Source: Climacium dendroides
Lineage: Eukaryota > Streptophyta > Bryopsida > Hypnales > Climaciaceae
Assembly (NCBI GenBank): GCA_950106755.1
Contig: CATNNA010000006.1
Location: 1,488,001-1,552,000 of the forward strand
Direction: 5' to 3'
Length of the DNA stretch: 64,000 nt
The translations under genes were made by a program, and so were the position numbers. The stretch's first letter is position 1. Every line of letters starts with the position of its first letter. Positions 52,513 to 64,000 of the stretch are shown piece by piece. The notes beneath the pieces are model-generated. The model saw only the letters and a program-made list of their open reading frames with translations, had not been told where the DNA came from and did not search any database.

Positions 52513-55500
52513 CAATAAATTATATCGGTTTGACGTGCAAGCATGTCCAAAAACGTAACAGACAAGTTGCTATTGTTCAAAATAATTAGGATTCATGGAA
52601 AAACTTAATTTTAAAACAACCCGGCCTATTGCTTTCCTACACTGTCTTCTTCATTTGAAATGGATTTCAAAACAAATAGTCTTGAAATCATGCTGTATTA
52701 AATAGAAACCAAACCAATAAATTATATCGGTTTGACGTGCAAGCATGTCCAAAAACGTAACAGACAAGTTGCAATTGTTCAAAATAATTAGGATTCATGG
52801 AAAAACTTAATTCTAAAACAGCCCGGCCTATTGCTTTCCTACACTGTCTTCTTCATTTGAAATGGATTTCAAAACAAATACTCTTGAAATCATGCTGTAT
52901 TTAATAGAAACCAAACCAATAAATTATATCGGTTTGACGTGCAAGCATGTCCAAAAACGTAACAGACAAGTTGCTATTGTTCAAAATAATTAGGATTCAT
53001 GGAAAAACTTAATTATAAATAACCCAGCTTATTGCTTTCATACACTGTCTTCTTCATTTGAAATGGATTTCAAAACAAATACTCTTGAAATCATGCTGTA
53101 TTTAATAGAAACCAAACCAATAAATTATATCGGTTTGATGTGCAAGCATGTCCAAAAACGTAACAGACAAGTTGCTATTGTTCAAAATAATTAGGATTCA
53201 TGGAAAAACTTAATTATAAATAACCCAGCTTATTGCTTTCCTACACTGTCTTCTTCATTTGAAATGGATTTCAAAACAAATACTCTTGAAATCATGCTGT
53301 ATTAAATAGAAACCAAACCAATAAATTATATCGGTTTGACGTGCAAGCATGTCCAAAAACGTAACAGACAAGTTGCAATTGCTCAAAATAATTAGGATTC
53401 ATGGAAAAACTTAATTATAAAACAACCCGGCCTATTGCTTTCCTACACTGTCTTCTTCATTTGAAATGGATTTCAAAACAAATACTCTTCAAATCATGCT
53501 GTATTTAATAGAATCCAAAGCAATAAATTATATCGGTTTGACGTGCAAGCATGTCCAAAAACGTAACACACAAGTTGCAATTGTTCAAAATAATTAGGAT
53601 TCATGGAAAAACTTAATTCTAAAACAACCCGGCCTATTGCTTTCCTACACTGTCTTCTTCATTTGAAATGGATTTCAAAACAAATACTCTTGAAATCATG
53701 CTGTATTTAATAGAAACCAAACCAATAAATTATATCGGTTTGACGTGCAAGCATGTCCAAAAACGTAACAGACAAGTTGCTATTGTTCAAAATAATTAGG
53801 ATTCATGGAAAAACTTAATTTTAAAACAACCCGGCCTATTGCTTTCCTACACTGTCTTCTTCATTTGAAATGGATTTCAAAACAAATAGTCTTGAAATCA
53901 TGCTGTATTAAATAGAAACCAAACCAATAAATTATATCGGTTTGACGTGCAAGCATGTCCAAAAACGTAACAGACAAGTTGCAATTGTTCAAAATAATTA
54001 GGATTCATGGAAAAACTTAATTCTAAAACAGCCCGGCCTATTGCTTTCCTACACTGTCTTCTTCATTTGAAATGGATTTCAAAACAAATACTTTCAAATC
54101 ATGCTGTATTTAATAGAATCCAAACCAATAAATTATATCGGTTTGACGTGCAAGCATGTCCAAAAACGTAACACACAAGTTGCAATTGTTCAAAATAATT
54201 AGGATTCATGGAAAAACTTAATTATCAAACAACCCGGCCTATTGCTTTCCTACACTGTCTTCTTCATTTGAAATGGATTTCAAAACAAATACTCTTGAAA
54301 TCATGCTGTATTTAATAGAAACCAAACCAATAAATTATATCGGTTTGACGTGCAAGCATGTCCAAAAACGTAACAGACAAGTTGCTATTGTTCAAAATAA
54401 TTAGGATTCATGGAAAAACTTAATTATAAATAACCCAGCTTATTGCTTTCATACACTGTCTTCTTCATTTGAAATGGATTTCAAAACAAATACTCTTGAA
54501 ATCATGCTGTATTAAATAGAAACCAAACCAATAAATTATATCGGTTTGACGTGCAAGCATGTCCAAAAACGTAACAGACAAGTTGCTATTGTTCAAAATA
54601 ATTAGGATTCATGGAAAAACTTAATTTTAAAACAACCCGGCCTATTGCTTTCCTACACTGTCTTCTTCATTTGAAATGGATTTCAAAACAAATAGTCTTG
54701 AAATCATGCTGTATTAAATAGAAACCAAACCAATAAATTATATCGGTTTGACGTGCAAGCATGTCCAAAAACGTAACAGACAAGTTGCAATTGTTCAAAA
54801 TAATTAGGATTCATGGAAAAACTTAATTCTAAAACAGCCCGGCCTATTGCTTTCCTACACTGTCTTCTTCATTTGAAATGGATTTCAAAACAAATACTCT
54901 TGAAATCATGCTGTATTTAATAGAAACCAAACCAATAAATTATATCGGTTTGACGTGCAAGCATGTCCAAAAACGTAACAGACAAGTTGCTATTGTTCAA
55001 AATAATTAGGATTCATGGAAAAACTTAATTATAAATAACCCAGCTTATTGCTTTCATACACTGTCTTCTTCATTTGAAATGGATTTCAAAACAAATACTC
55101 TTGAAATCATGCTGTATTTAATAGAAACCAAACCAATAAATTATATCGGTTTGATGTGCAAGCATGTCCAAAAACGTAACAGACAAGTTGCTATTGTTCA
55201 AAATAATTAGGATTCATGGAAAAACTTAATTATAAATAACCCAGCTTATTGCTTTCCTACACTGTCTTCTTCATTTGAAATGGATTTCAAAACAAATACT
55301 CTTGAAATCATGCTGTATTAAATAGAAACCAAACCAATAAATTATATCGGTTTGACGTGCAAGCATGTCCAAAAACGTAACAGACAAGTTGCAATTGCTC
55401 AAAATAATTAGGATTCATGGAAAAACTTAATTATAAAACAACCCGGCCTATTGCTTTCCTACACTGTCTTCTTCATTTGAAATGGATTTCAAAACAAATA

Positions 55501-57149
55501 CTCTTCAAATCATGCTGTATTTAATAGAATCCAAAGCAATAAATTATATCGGTTTGACGTGCAAGCATGTCCAAAAACGTAACACACAAGTTGCAATTGT
55601 TCAAAATAATTAGGATTCATGGAAAAACTTAATTCTAAAACAACCCGGCCTATTGCTTTCCTACACTGTCTTCTTCATTTGAAATGGATTTCAAAACAAA
55701 TACTCTTGAAATCATGCTGTATTTAATAGAAACCAAACCAATAAATTATATCGGTTTGACGTGCAAGCATGTCCAAAAACGTAACAGACAAGTTGCTATT
55801 GTTCAAAATAATTAGGATTCATGGAAAAACTTAATTTTAAAACAACCCGGCCTATTGCTTTCCTACACTGTCTTCTTCATTTGAAATGGATTTCAAAACA
55901 AATAGTCTTGAAATCATGCTGTATTAAATAGAAACCAAACCAATAAATTATATCGGTTTGACGTGCAAGCATGTCCAAAAACGTAACAGACAAGTTGCAA
56001 TTGTTCAAAATAATTAGGATTCATGGAAAAACTTAATTCTAAAACAGCCCGGCCTATTGCTTTCCTACACTGTCTTCTTCATTTGAAATGGATTTCAAAA
56101 CAAATACTTTCAAATCATGCTGTATTTAATAGAATCCAAACCAATAAATTATATCGGTTTGACGTGCAAGCATGTCCAAAAACGTAACACACAAGTTGCA
56201 ATTGTTCAAAATAATTAGGATTCATGGAAAAACTTAATTATCAAACAACCCGGCCTATTGCTTTCCTACACTGTCTTCTTCATTTGAAATGGATTTCAAA
56301 ACAAATACTCTTGAAATCATGCTGTATTTAATAGAAACCAAACCAATAAATTATATCGGTTTGACGTGCAAGCATGTCCAAAAACGTAACAGACAAGTTG
56401 CTATTGTTCAAAATAATTAGGATTCATGGAAAAACTTAATTATAAATAACCCAGCTTATTGCTTTCATACACTGTCTTCTTCATTTGAAATGGATTTCAA
56501 AACAAATACTCTTGAAATCATGCTGTATTAAATAGAAACCAAACCAATAAATTATATCGGTTTGACGTGCAAGCATGTCCAAAAACGTAACAGACAAGTT
56601 GCTATTGTTCAAAATAATTAGGATTCATGGAAAAACTTAATTTTAAAACAACCCGGCCTATTGCTTTCCTACACTGTCTTCTTCATTTGAAATGGATTTC
56701 AAAACAAATAGTCTTGAAATCATGCTGTATTAAATAGAAACCAAACCAATAAATTATATCGGTTTGACGTGCAAGCATGTCCAAAAACGTAACAGACAAG
56801 TTGCAATTGTTCAAAATAATTAGGATTCATGGAAAAACTTAATTCTAAAACAGCCCGGCCTATTGCTTTCCTACACTGTCTTCTTCATTTGAAATGGATT
56901 TCAAAACAAATACTCTTGAAATCATGCTGTATTTAATAGAAACCAAACCAATAAATTATATCGGTTTGACGTGCAAGCATGTCCAAAAACGTAACAGACA
57001 AGTTGCTATTGTTCAAAATAATTAGGATTCATGGAAAAACTTAATTATAAATAACCCAGCTTATTGCTTTCATACACTGTCTTCTTCATTTGAAATGGAT
57101 TTCAAAACAAATACTCTTGAAATCATGCTGTATTAAATAGAAACCAAAC
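52513..57149 (+). repeat. Decamer higher-order repeat, 2016 bp, about 2.3 copies
   Basis: Copies are 52513-54528 and 54529-56544, with three more units to 57149. Ten units less four one-base deletions give 2016 bp, which matches the measured steps: TTTGATGTGC at 53137 and 55153, ACTTTCAAATC at 54091 and 56107, and GCAATTGCTC at about 53.38 and 55.40 kb. The same deletions are therefore inherited by both copies, so the block was duplicated after they arose. It overlaps the start of the 2620 bp repeat, which reuses its right part. Confidence 0.87.
54091..54101 (+). other. ACTTTCAAATC one-base deletion (first of five)
   Basis: AAATACTTTCAAATC stands where related units have AAATACTCTTGAAATC or AAATACTCTTCAAATC. 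It occurs at 54091, 56107, 58324, 58727 and 60944. The spacings are 2016, 2217, 403 and 2217 bp, which makes it a convenient landmark for the 2016 and 2620 bp repeats. The likely parent is the CTCTTCAAATC unit seen near 53.49 kb. Confidence 0.8.
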
Positions 57150-57956
57150 CAATAAATTATATCGGTTTGACGTGCAAGCATGTCCAAAAACGTAACAGAC
57201 AAGTTGCTATTGTTCAAAATAATTAGGATTCATGGAAAAACTTAATTTTAAAACAACCCGGCCTATTGCTTTCCTACACTGTCTTCTTCATTTGAAATGG
57301 ATTTCAAAACAAATAGTCTTGAAATCATGCTGTATTAAATAGAAACCAAACCAATAAATTATATCGGTTTGACGTGCAAGCATGTCCAAAAACGTAACAG
57401 ACAAGTTGCAATTGTTCAAAATAATTAGGATTCATGGAAAAACTTAATTCTAAAACAGCCCGGCCTATTGCTTTCCTACACTGTCTTCTTCATTTGAAAT
57501 GGATTTCAAAACAAATACTCTTGAAATCATGCTGTATTTAATAGAAACCAAACCAATAAATTATATCGGTTTGACGTGCAAGCATGTCCAAAAACGTAAC
57601 AGACAAGTTGCTATTGTTCAAAATAATTAGGATTCATGGAAAAACTTAATTATAAATAACCCAGCTTATTGCTTTCATACACTGTCTTCTTCATTTGAAA
57701 TGGATTTCAAAACAAATACTCTTGAAATCATGCTGTATTAAATAGAAACCAAACCAATAAATTATATCGGTTTGACGTGCAAGCATGTCCAAAAACGTAA
57801 CAGACAAGTTGCTATTGTTCAAAATAATTAGGATTCATGGAAAAACTTAATTTTAAAACAACCCGGCCTATTGCTTTCCTACACTGTCTTCTTCATTTGA
57901 AATGGATTTCAAAACAAATAGTCTTGAAATCATGCTGTATTAAATAGAAACCAAAC
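56344..57956 (+). repeat. Trimer higher-order repeat, 605 bp, nested in the 13-mer
   Basis: Three unit types cycle. Unit a (201 bp) has GCTATTG, ATAAATAACCC, CATACACTG and ATTAAATAG. Unit b has GCTATTG, TTTTAAAACAACCC and AATAGTCTTG. Unit c has GCAATTG, TTCTAAAACAGCCC and ATTTAATAG. Unit b marks (AGTCTTG) lie at 56711, 57316 and 57921, each 605 bp apart. The run ends when a hybrid c/a unit replaces the expected c at 57957. Confidence 0.88.
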
Positions 57957-58157
57957 CAATAAATTATATCGGTTTGACGTGCAAGCATGTCCAAAAACGT
58001 AACAGACAAGTTGCAATTGTTCAAAATAATTAGGATTCATGGAAAAACTTAATTATAAATAACCCAGCTTATTGCTTTCATACACTGTCTTCTTCATTTG
58101 AAATGGATTTCAAAACAAATACTCTTGAAATCATGCTGTATTAAATAGAAACCAAAC
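57957..58157 (+). repeat. Hybrid monomer: left half type c, right half type a
   Basis: The left part carries ACAGAC with GCAATTG, as in trimer unit c. The right part carries the ATAAATAACCC deletion, CATACACTG and ATTAAATAG, as in unit a. The switch lies between unit positions about 60 and 97. This is the product expected from in-register recombination or gene conversion between neighbouring units. Its copy in the second 13-mer is 2620 bp downstream, at about 60577-60777. Confidence 0.75.
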
Positions 58158-58963
58158 CAATAAATTATATCGGTTTGACGTGCAAGCATGTCCAAAAACG
58201 TAACAGACAAGTTGCTATTGTTCAAAATAATTAGGATTCATGGAAAAACTTAATTTTAAAACAACCCGGCCTATTGCTTTCCTACACTGTCTTCTTCATT
58301 TGAAATGGATTTCAAAACAAATACTTTCAAATCATGCTGTATTTAATAGAATCCAAACCAATAAATTATATCGGTTTGACGTGCAAGCATGTCCAAAAAC
58401 GTAACACACAAGTTGCAATTGTTCAAAATAATTAGGATTCATGGAAAAACTTAATTCTAAAACAACCCGGCCTATTGCTTTCCTACACTGTCTTCTTCAT
58501 TTGAAATGGATTTCAAAACAAATACTCTTGAAATCATGCTGTATTTAATAGAAACCAAACCAATAAATTATATCGGTTTGACGTGCAAGCATGTCCAAAA
58601 ACGTAACAGACAAGTTGCAATTGTTCAAAATAATTAGGATTCATGGAAAAACTTAATTCTAAAACAGCCCGGCCTATTGCTTTCCTACACTGTCTTCTTC
58701 ATTTGAAATGGATTTCAAAACAAATACTTTCAAATCATGCTGTATTTAATAGAATCCAAACCAATAAATTATATCGGTTTGACGTGCAAGCATGTCCAAA
58801 AACGTAACACACAAGTTGCAATTGTTCAAAATAATTAGGATTCATGGAAAAACTTAATTATCAAACAACCCGGCCTATTGCTTTCCTACACTGTCTTCTT
58901 CATTTGAAATGGATTTCAAAACAAATACTCTTGAAATCATGCTGTATTTAATAGAAACCAAAC

Positions 58964-60576
58964 CAATAAATTATATCGGTTTGACGTGCAAGCATGTCCA
59001 AAAACGTAACAGACAAGTTGCTATTGTTCAAAATAATTAGGATTCATGGAAAAACTTAATTATAAATAACCCAGCTTATTGCTTTCATACACTGTCTTCT
59101 TCATTTGAAATGGATTTCAAAACAAATACTCTTGAAATCATGCTGTATTAAATAGAAACCAAACCAATAAATTATATCGGTTTGACGTGCAAGCATGTCC
59201 AAAAACGTAACAGACAAGTTGCTATTGTTCAAAATAATTAGGATTCATGGAAAAACTTAATTTTAAAACAACCCGGCCTATTGCTTTCCTACACTGTCTT
59301 CTTCATTTGAAATGGATTTCAAAACAAATAGTCTTGAAATCATGCTGTATTAAATAGAAACCAAACCAATAAATTATATCGGTTTGACGTGCAAGCATGT
59401 CCAAAAACGTAACAGACAAGTTGCAATTGTTCAAAATAATTAGGATTCATGGAAAAACTTAATTCTAAAACAGCCCGGCCTATTGCTTTCCTACACTGTC
59501 TTCTTCATTTGAAATGGATTTCAAAACAAATACTCTTGAAATCATGCTGTATTTAATAGAAACCAAACCAATAAATTATATCGGTTTGACGTGCAAGCAT
59601 GTCCAAAAACGTAACAGACAAGTTGCTATTGTTCAAAATAATTAGGATTCATGGAAAAACTTAATTATAAATAACCCAGCTTATTGCTTTCATACACTGT
59701 CTTCTTCATTTGAAATGGATTTCAAAACAAATACTCTTGAAATCATGCTGTATTAAATAGAAACCAAACCAATAAATTATATCGGTTTGACGTGCAAGCA
59801 TGTCCAAAAACGTAACAGACAAGTTGCTATTGTTCAAAATAATTAGGATTCATGGAAAAACTTAATTTTAAAACAACCCGGCCTATTGCTTTCCTACACT
59901 GTCTTCTTCATTTGAAATGGATTTCAAAACAAATAGTCTTGAAATCATGCTGTATTAAATAGAAACCAAACCAATAAATTATATCGGTTTGACGTGCAAG
60001 CATGTCCAAAAACGTAACAGACAAGTTGCAATTGTTCAAAATAATTAGGATTCATGGAAAAACTTAATTCTAAAACAGCCCGGCCTATTGCTTTCCTACA
60101 CTGTCTTCTTCATTTGAAATGGATTTCAAAACAAATACTCTTGAAATCATGCTGTATTTAATAGAAACCAAACCAATAAATTATATCGGTTTGACGTGCA
60201 AGCATGTCCAAAAACGTAACAGACAAGTTGCTATTGTTCAAAATAATTAGGATTCATGGAAAAACTTAATTATAAATAACCCAGCTTATTGCTTTCATAC
60301 ACTGTCTTCTTCATTTGAAATGGATTTCAAAACAAATACTCTTGAAATCATGCTGTATTAAATAGAAACCAAACCAATAAATTATATCGGTTTGACGTGC
60401 AAGCATGTCCAAAAACGTAACAGACAAGTTGCTATTGTTCAAAATAATTAGGATTCATGGAAAAACTTAATTTTAAAACAACCCGGCCTATTGCTTTCCT
60501 ACACTGTCTTCTTCATTTGAAATGGATTTCAAAACAAATAGTCTTGAAATCATGCTGTATTAAATAGAAACCAAAC
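58964..60576 (+). repeat. Second run of the 605-bp trimer
   Basis: It is the 2620 bp downstream copy of the trimer run at 56344-57956. Unit b marks (AGTCTTG) lie at 59331, 59936 and 60541, again 605 bp apart, and the same hybrid unit follows. The identical number of trimer turns in both runs indicates that the trimer expanded before the 13-mer was duplicated. Confidence 0.87.
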
Positions 60577-61180
60577 CAATAAATTATATCGGTTTGACGT
60601 GCAAGCATGTCCAAAAACGTAACAGACAAGTTGCAATTGTTCAAAATAATTAGGATTCATGGAAAAACTTAATTATAAATAACCCAGCTTATTGCTTTCA
60701 TACACTGTCTTCTTCATTTGAAATGGATTTCAAAACAAATACTCTTGAAATCATGCTGTATTAAATAGAAACCAAACCAATAAATTATATCGGTTTGACG
60801 TGCAAGCATGTCCAAAAACGTAACAGACAAGTTGCTATTGTTCAAAATAATTAGGATTCATGGAAAAACTTAATTTTAAAACAACCCGGCCTATTGCTTT
60901 CCTACACTGTCTTCTTCATTTGAAATGGATTTCAAAACAAATACTTTCAAATCATGCTGTATTTAATAGAATCCAAACCAATAAATTATATCGGTTTGAC
61001 GTGCAAGCATGTCCAAAAACGTAACACACAAGTTGCAATTGTTCAAAATAATTAGGATTCATGGAAAAACTTAATTCTAAAACAACCCGGCCTATTGCTT
61101 TCCTACACTGTCTTCTTCATTTGAAATGGATTTCAAAACAAATACTCTTGAAATCATGCTGTATTTAATAGAAACCAAAC

Positions 61181-64000
61181 CAATAAATTATATCGGTTTG
61201 ACGTGCAAGCATGTCCAAAAACGTAACAGACAAGTTGCTATTGTTCAAAATAATTAGGATTCATGGAAAAACTTAATTATAAATAACCCAGCTTATTGCT
61301 TTCATACACTGTCTTCTTCATTTGAAATGGATTTCAAAACAAATACTCTTGAAATCATGCTGTATTAAATAGAAACCAAACCAATAAATTATATCGGTTT
61401 GACGTGCAAGCATGTCCAAAAACGTAACAGACAAGTTGCTATTGTTCAAAATAATTAGGATTCATGGAAAAACTTAATTTTAAAACAACCCGGCCTATTG
61501 CTTTCCTACACTGTCTTCTTCATTTGAAATGGATTTCAAAACAAATAGTCTTGAAATCATGCTGTATTAAATAGAAACCAAACCAATAAATTATATCGGT
61601 TTGACGTGCAAGCATGTCCAAAAACGTAACAGACAAGTTGCAATTGTTCAAAATAATTAGGATTCATGGAAAAACTTAATTCTAAAACAGCCCGGCCTAT
61701 TGCTTTCCTACACTGTCTTCTTCATTTGAAATGGATTTCAAAACAAATACTCTTGAAATCATGCTGTATTTAATAGAAACCAAACCAATAAATTATATCG
61801 GTTTGACGTGCAAGCATGTCCAAAAACGTAACAGACAAGTTGCTATTGTTCAAAATAATTAGGATTCATGGAAAAACTTAATTATAAATAACCCAGCTTA
61901 TTGCTTTCATACACTGTCTTCTTCATTTGAAATGGATTTCAAAACAAATACTCTTGAAATCATGCTGTATTAAATAGAAACCAAACCAATAAATTATATC
62001 GGTTTGACGTGCAAGCATGTCCAAAAACGTAACAGACAAGTTGCTATTGCTCAAAATAATTAGGATTCATGGAAAAACTTAATTATAAAACAACCCGGCC
62101 TATTGCTTTCCTACACTGTCTTCTTCATTTGAAATGGATTTCAAAACAAATACTCTTCAAATCATGCTGTATTTAATAGAATCCAAAGCAATAAATTATA
62201 TCGGTTTGACGTGCAAGCATGTCCAAAAACGTAACACACAAGTTGCAATTGTTCAAAATAATTAGGATTCATGGAAAAACTTAATTCTAAAACAACCCGG
62301 CCTATTGCTTTCCTACACTGTCTTCTTCATTTGAAATGGATTTCAAAACAAATACTCTTGAAATCATGCTGTATTTAATAGAAACCAAACCAATAAATTA
62401 TATCGGTTTGACGTGCAAGCATGTCCAAAAACGTAACAGACAAGTTGCTATTGTTCAAAATAATTAGGATTCATGGAAAAACTTAATTTTAAAACAACCC
62501 GGCCTATTGCTTTCCTACACTGTCTTCTTCATTTGAAATGGATTTCAAAACAAATACTCTTCAAATCATGCTGTATTTAATAGAATCCAAAGCAATAAAT
62601 TATATCGGTTTGACGTGCAAGCATGTCCAAAAACGTAACAGACAAGTTGCTATTGTTCAAAATAATTAGGATTCATGGAAAAACTTAATTTTAAAACAAC
62701 CCGGCCTATTGCTTTCCTACACTGTCTTCTTCATTTGAAATGGATTTCAAAACAAATACTCTTGAAATCATGCTGTATTTAATAGAATCCAAAGCAATAA
62801 ATTATATCGGATTGACGTGCAAGCATGTCCAAAAACGTAACACACAAGTTGCAATTGTTCAAAATAATTAGGATTCATGGAAAAACTTAATTCTAAAACA
62901 ACCCGGCCTATTGCTTTCCTACACTGTCTTCTTCATTTGAAATGGATTTCAAAACAAATACTCTTGAAATCATGCTGTATTTAATAGAAACCAAACCAAT
63001 AAATTATATCGGTTTGACGTGCAAGCATGTCCAAAAACGTAACAGACAAGTTGCAATTGTTCAAAATAATTAGGATTCATGGAAAAACTTAATTTTAAAA
63101 CAACCCGGCCTATTGCTTTCCTACACTGTCTTCTTCATTTGAAATGGATTTCAAAACAAATACTCTTGAAATCATGCTGTATTTAATAGAATCCAAAGCA
63201 ATAAATTATATCGGTTTGACGTGCAAGCATGTCCAAAAACGTAACACACAAGTTGCAATTGTTCAAAATAATTAGGATTCATGGAAAAACTTAATTCTAA
63301 AACAACCCGGCCTATTGCTTTCCTACACTGTCTTCTTCATTTGAAATGGATTTCAAAACAAATACTCTTGAAATCATGCTGTATTTAATAGAAACCAAAC
63401 CAATAAATTATATCGGTTTGACGTGCAAGCATGTCCAAAAACGTAACACACAAGTTGCAATTGTTCAAAATAATTAGGATTCATGGAAAAACTTAATTAT
63501 AAAACAATCCAGCCTATTGCCTTCATACACTGTCTTCTTCATTTGAAATGGATTTTTGAACAAATACTCTAGAAATCATGCTGTATTTAATAGAAACCAA
63601 ACCAATAAATTATATCGGTTTGACGTGCAAGCATGTCCAAAAACGTAACAGACAAGTTGCTATTGTTCAAAATAATTAGGATTCATGGAAAAACTTAATT
63701 ATAAATAACCCAGCTTATTGCTTTCATACACTGTCTTCTTCATTTGAAATGGATTTCAAAACAAATACTCTTGAAATCATGCTGTATCTAATAGAAACCA
63801 AACCAATAAATTATATCGGTTTGACGTGCAAGCATGTCCAAAAACGTAACAGACAAGTTGCTATTGTTCAAAATAATTAGGATTCATGGAAAAACTTAAT
63901 TATAAAACAACCCAGCTTATTGCTTTCCTACACTGTCTTCTTCATTTGAAATGGATTTCAAAACAAATAATCTTGAAATCATGCTGTATTTAATAGAAAC
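61181..64000 (+). repeat. Right-end family B units, array continues past the window
   Basis: One more a-b-c trimer turn begins about 61181, followed by a GCTATTGCTC / CTCTTCAAATC unit that recalls the 2016 bp decamer. From 62.2 kb units with AATCCAAAGCAATAAATT and TTCTAAAACAACCC alternate with ACAGAC units at a two-unit step. A TTTTTGAAC unit occurs near 63.55 kb and a deletion unit near 63.70 kb. The final unit starts at 63804 and is cut after 197 bp. ATCGGATTGACG near 62.81 kb is a private change in the conserved half. Confidence 0.8.

Larger units (their letters stand above)
55941..61180 (+). repeat. 13-mer higher-order repeat, 2620 bp, two copies
   Basis: Copies are 55941-58560 and 58561-61180. 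Positions compared at 56041/58661, 56221/58841, 58261/60881, 58324/60944 and 58441/61061 agree at an exact offset of 2620 bp. I saw no difference between the copies at the places compared. Thirteen units less six deletions account for 2620. Identity continues slightly past 61180 and stops about 61.22 kb (GCAATTG against GCTATTG). Each copy contains a run of 605 bp trimers. This looks like the youngest large duplication in the window. Confidence 0.9.
1..64000 (+). repeat. 202-bp satellite DNA tandem array, 317 monomers, fills the window
   Basis: The same 202 bp unit recurs head to tail from the first base to the last. Unit starts (CAATAAATTA) fall at 1, 203, 405, 607 and so on at exact 202 bp steps to about 19.8 kb, then drift by single bases. 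The last start is 63804, which fits 316 full units with 29 missing bases. All units point the same way. I saw no transposon, unique sequence, inversion or microsatellite between units. A 202 bp unit is near a nucleosome repeat length, as in many centromeric and heterochromatic satellites; a chromatin role is inference. Both window edges lie inside the array, so its true length is unknown. I cannot match it to a named satellite family or species. Confidence 0.98.

Noticed and set aside
55941..61180. Assembly duplication instead of a true 2620 bp repeat
   Set aside because: It cannot be excluded from sequence alone, but nested periods of different size and shared deletions at several scales are expected of real satellite evolution. 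I kept it as a repeat and named the read check.
1..64000. CRISPR array
   Set aside because: Repeats are 202 bp and contiguous; there are no short repeats separated by unique spacers and no cas genes.
1..64000. CENP-B box
   Set aside because: I looked for the TTCG....A..CGGG pattern on both strands of the main unit types. CCCGG occurs in family B, but the rest of the motif does not line up.
1..64000. Telomeric or subtelomeric repeat, rDNA spacer, or LTR-internal tandem repeat
   Set aside because: No telomere hexamers or heptamers, no rRNA sequence and no retroelement ends were seen anywhere in the window.

Overview
The whole 64 kb window is one uninterrupted head-to-tail satellite DNA array. 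The monomer is 202 bp and about 32% G+C in the first copy. Taking CAATAAATTA as position 1, I count 317 monomers on the + strand: 316 complete and a last one cut at 197 bp by the window edge. There is no inversion, no inserted transposon, no unique spacer and no gene. Hand counting reconciles the total length with 29 single-base deletions and no net insertion. An array of this size with near-identical multimers is typical of eukaryotic centromeric or heterochromatic satellite in a long-read assembly. I do not recognise the family and cannot name the organism.

The monomer has two halves. Positions about 12-91 are strongly conserved and carry three CpGs and a dyad, GACGTGC-AA-GCATGTC, at positions 20-35. 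Positions about 92-202 hold most of the variation that defines subfamilies, including a second dyad, TTTGAAAT-GG-ATTTCAAA, at positions 142-159.

Layout. From 1 to about 17.5 kb the copies are family A (AGACAAACCAG, TAAAACCC ends, often TCTAGA). From 17.5 to 20.2 kb A and B markers mix. From about 20.2 kb to the end the copies are family B (AAACAACCC or AAACAATCC, TAGAAACC ends, often CTCTTGAA). On this base sit local higher-order repeats (HORs), each with its own period: a hexamer (1212 bp) at 0.8-4.2 kb; an 11-mer (2222 bp, two copies) at 5.05-9.5 kb; shorter duplications at 9.5-19.6 kb; an octamer (1616 bp) at 26.06-30.1 kb; an irregular two-monomer cassette at 34.3-43.2 kb; a decamer (2019 bp) at 45.4-49.5 kb; another decamer (2016 bp) at 52.5-57.1 kb; and a 13-mer (2620 bp, two copies) at 55.9-61.2 kb that contains a 605 bp trimer. 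The right end shows the most layered and most recent-looking homogenisation.

Nothing here encodes a protein. The period is 67 codons plus one base, so each turn of the repeat shifts the frame and any open frame soon meets a stop. Any biological role would lie in chromatin, such as nucleosome phasing, protein binding at the dyads, DNA methylation or satellite transcription. That is inference. What the sequence itself shows is the repeat architecture and its mutation history.
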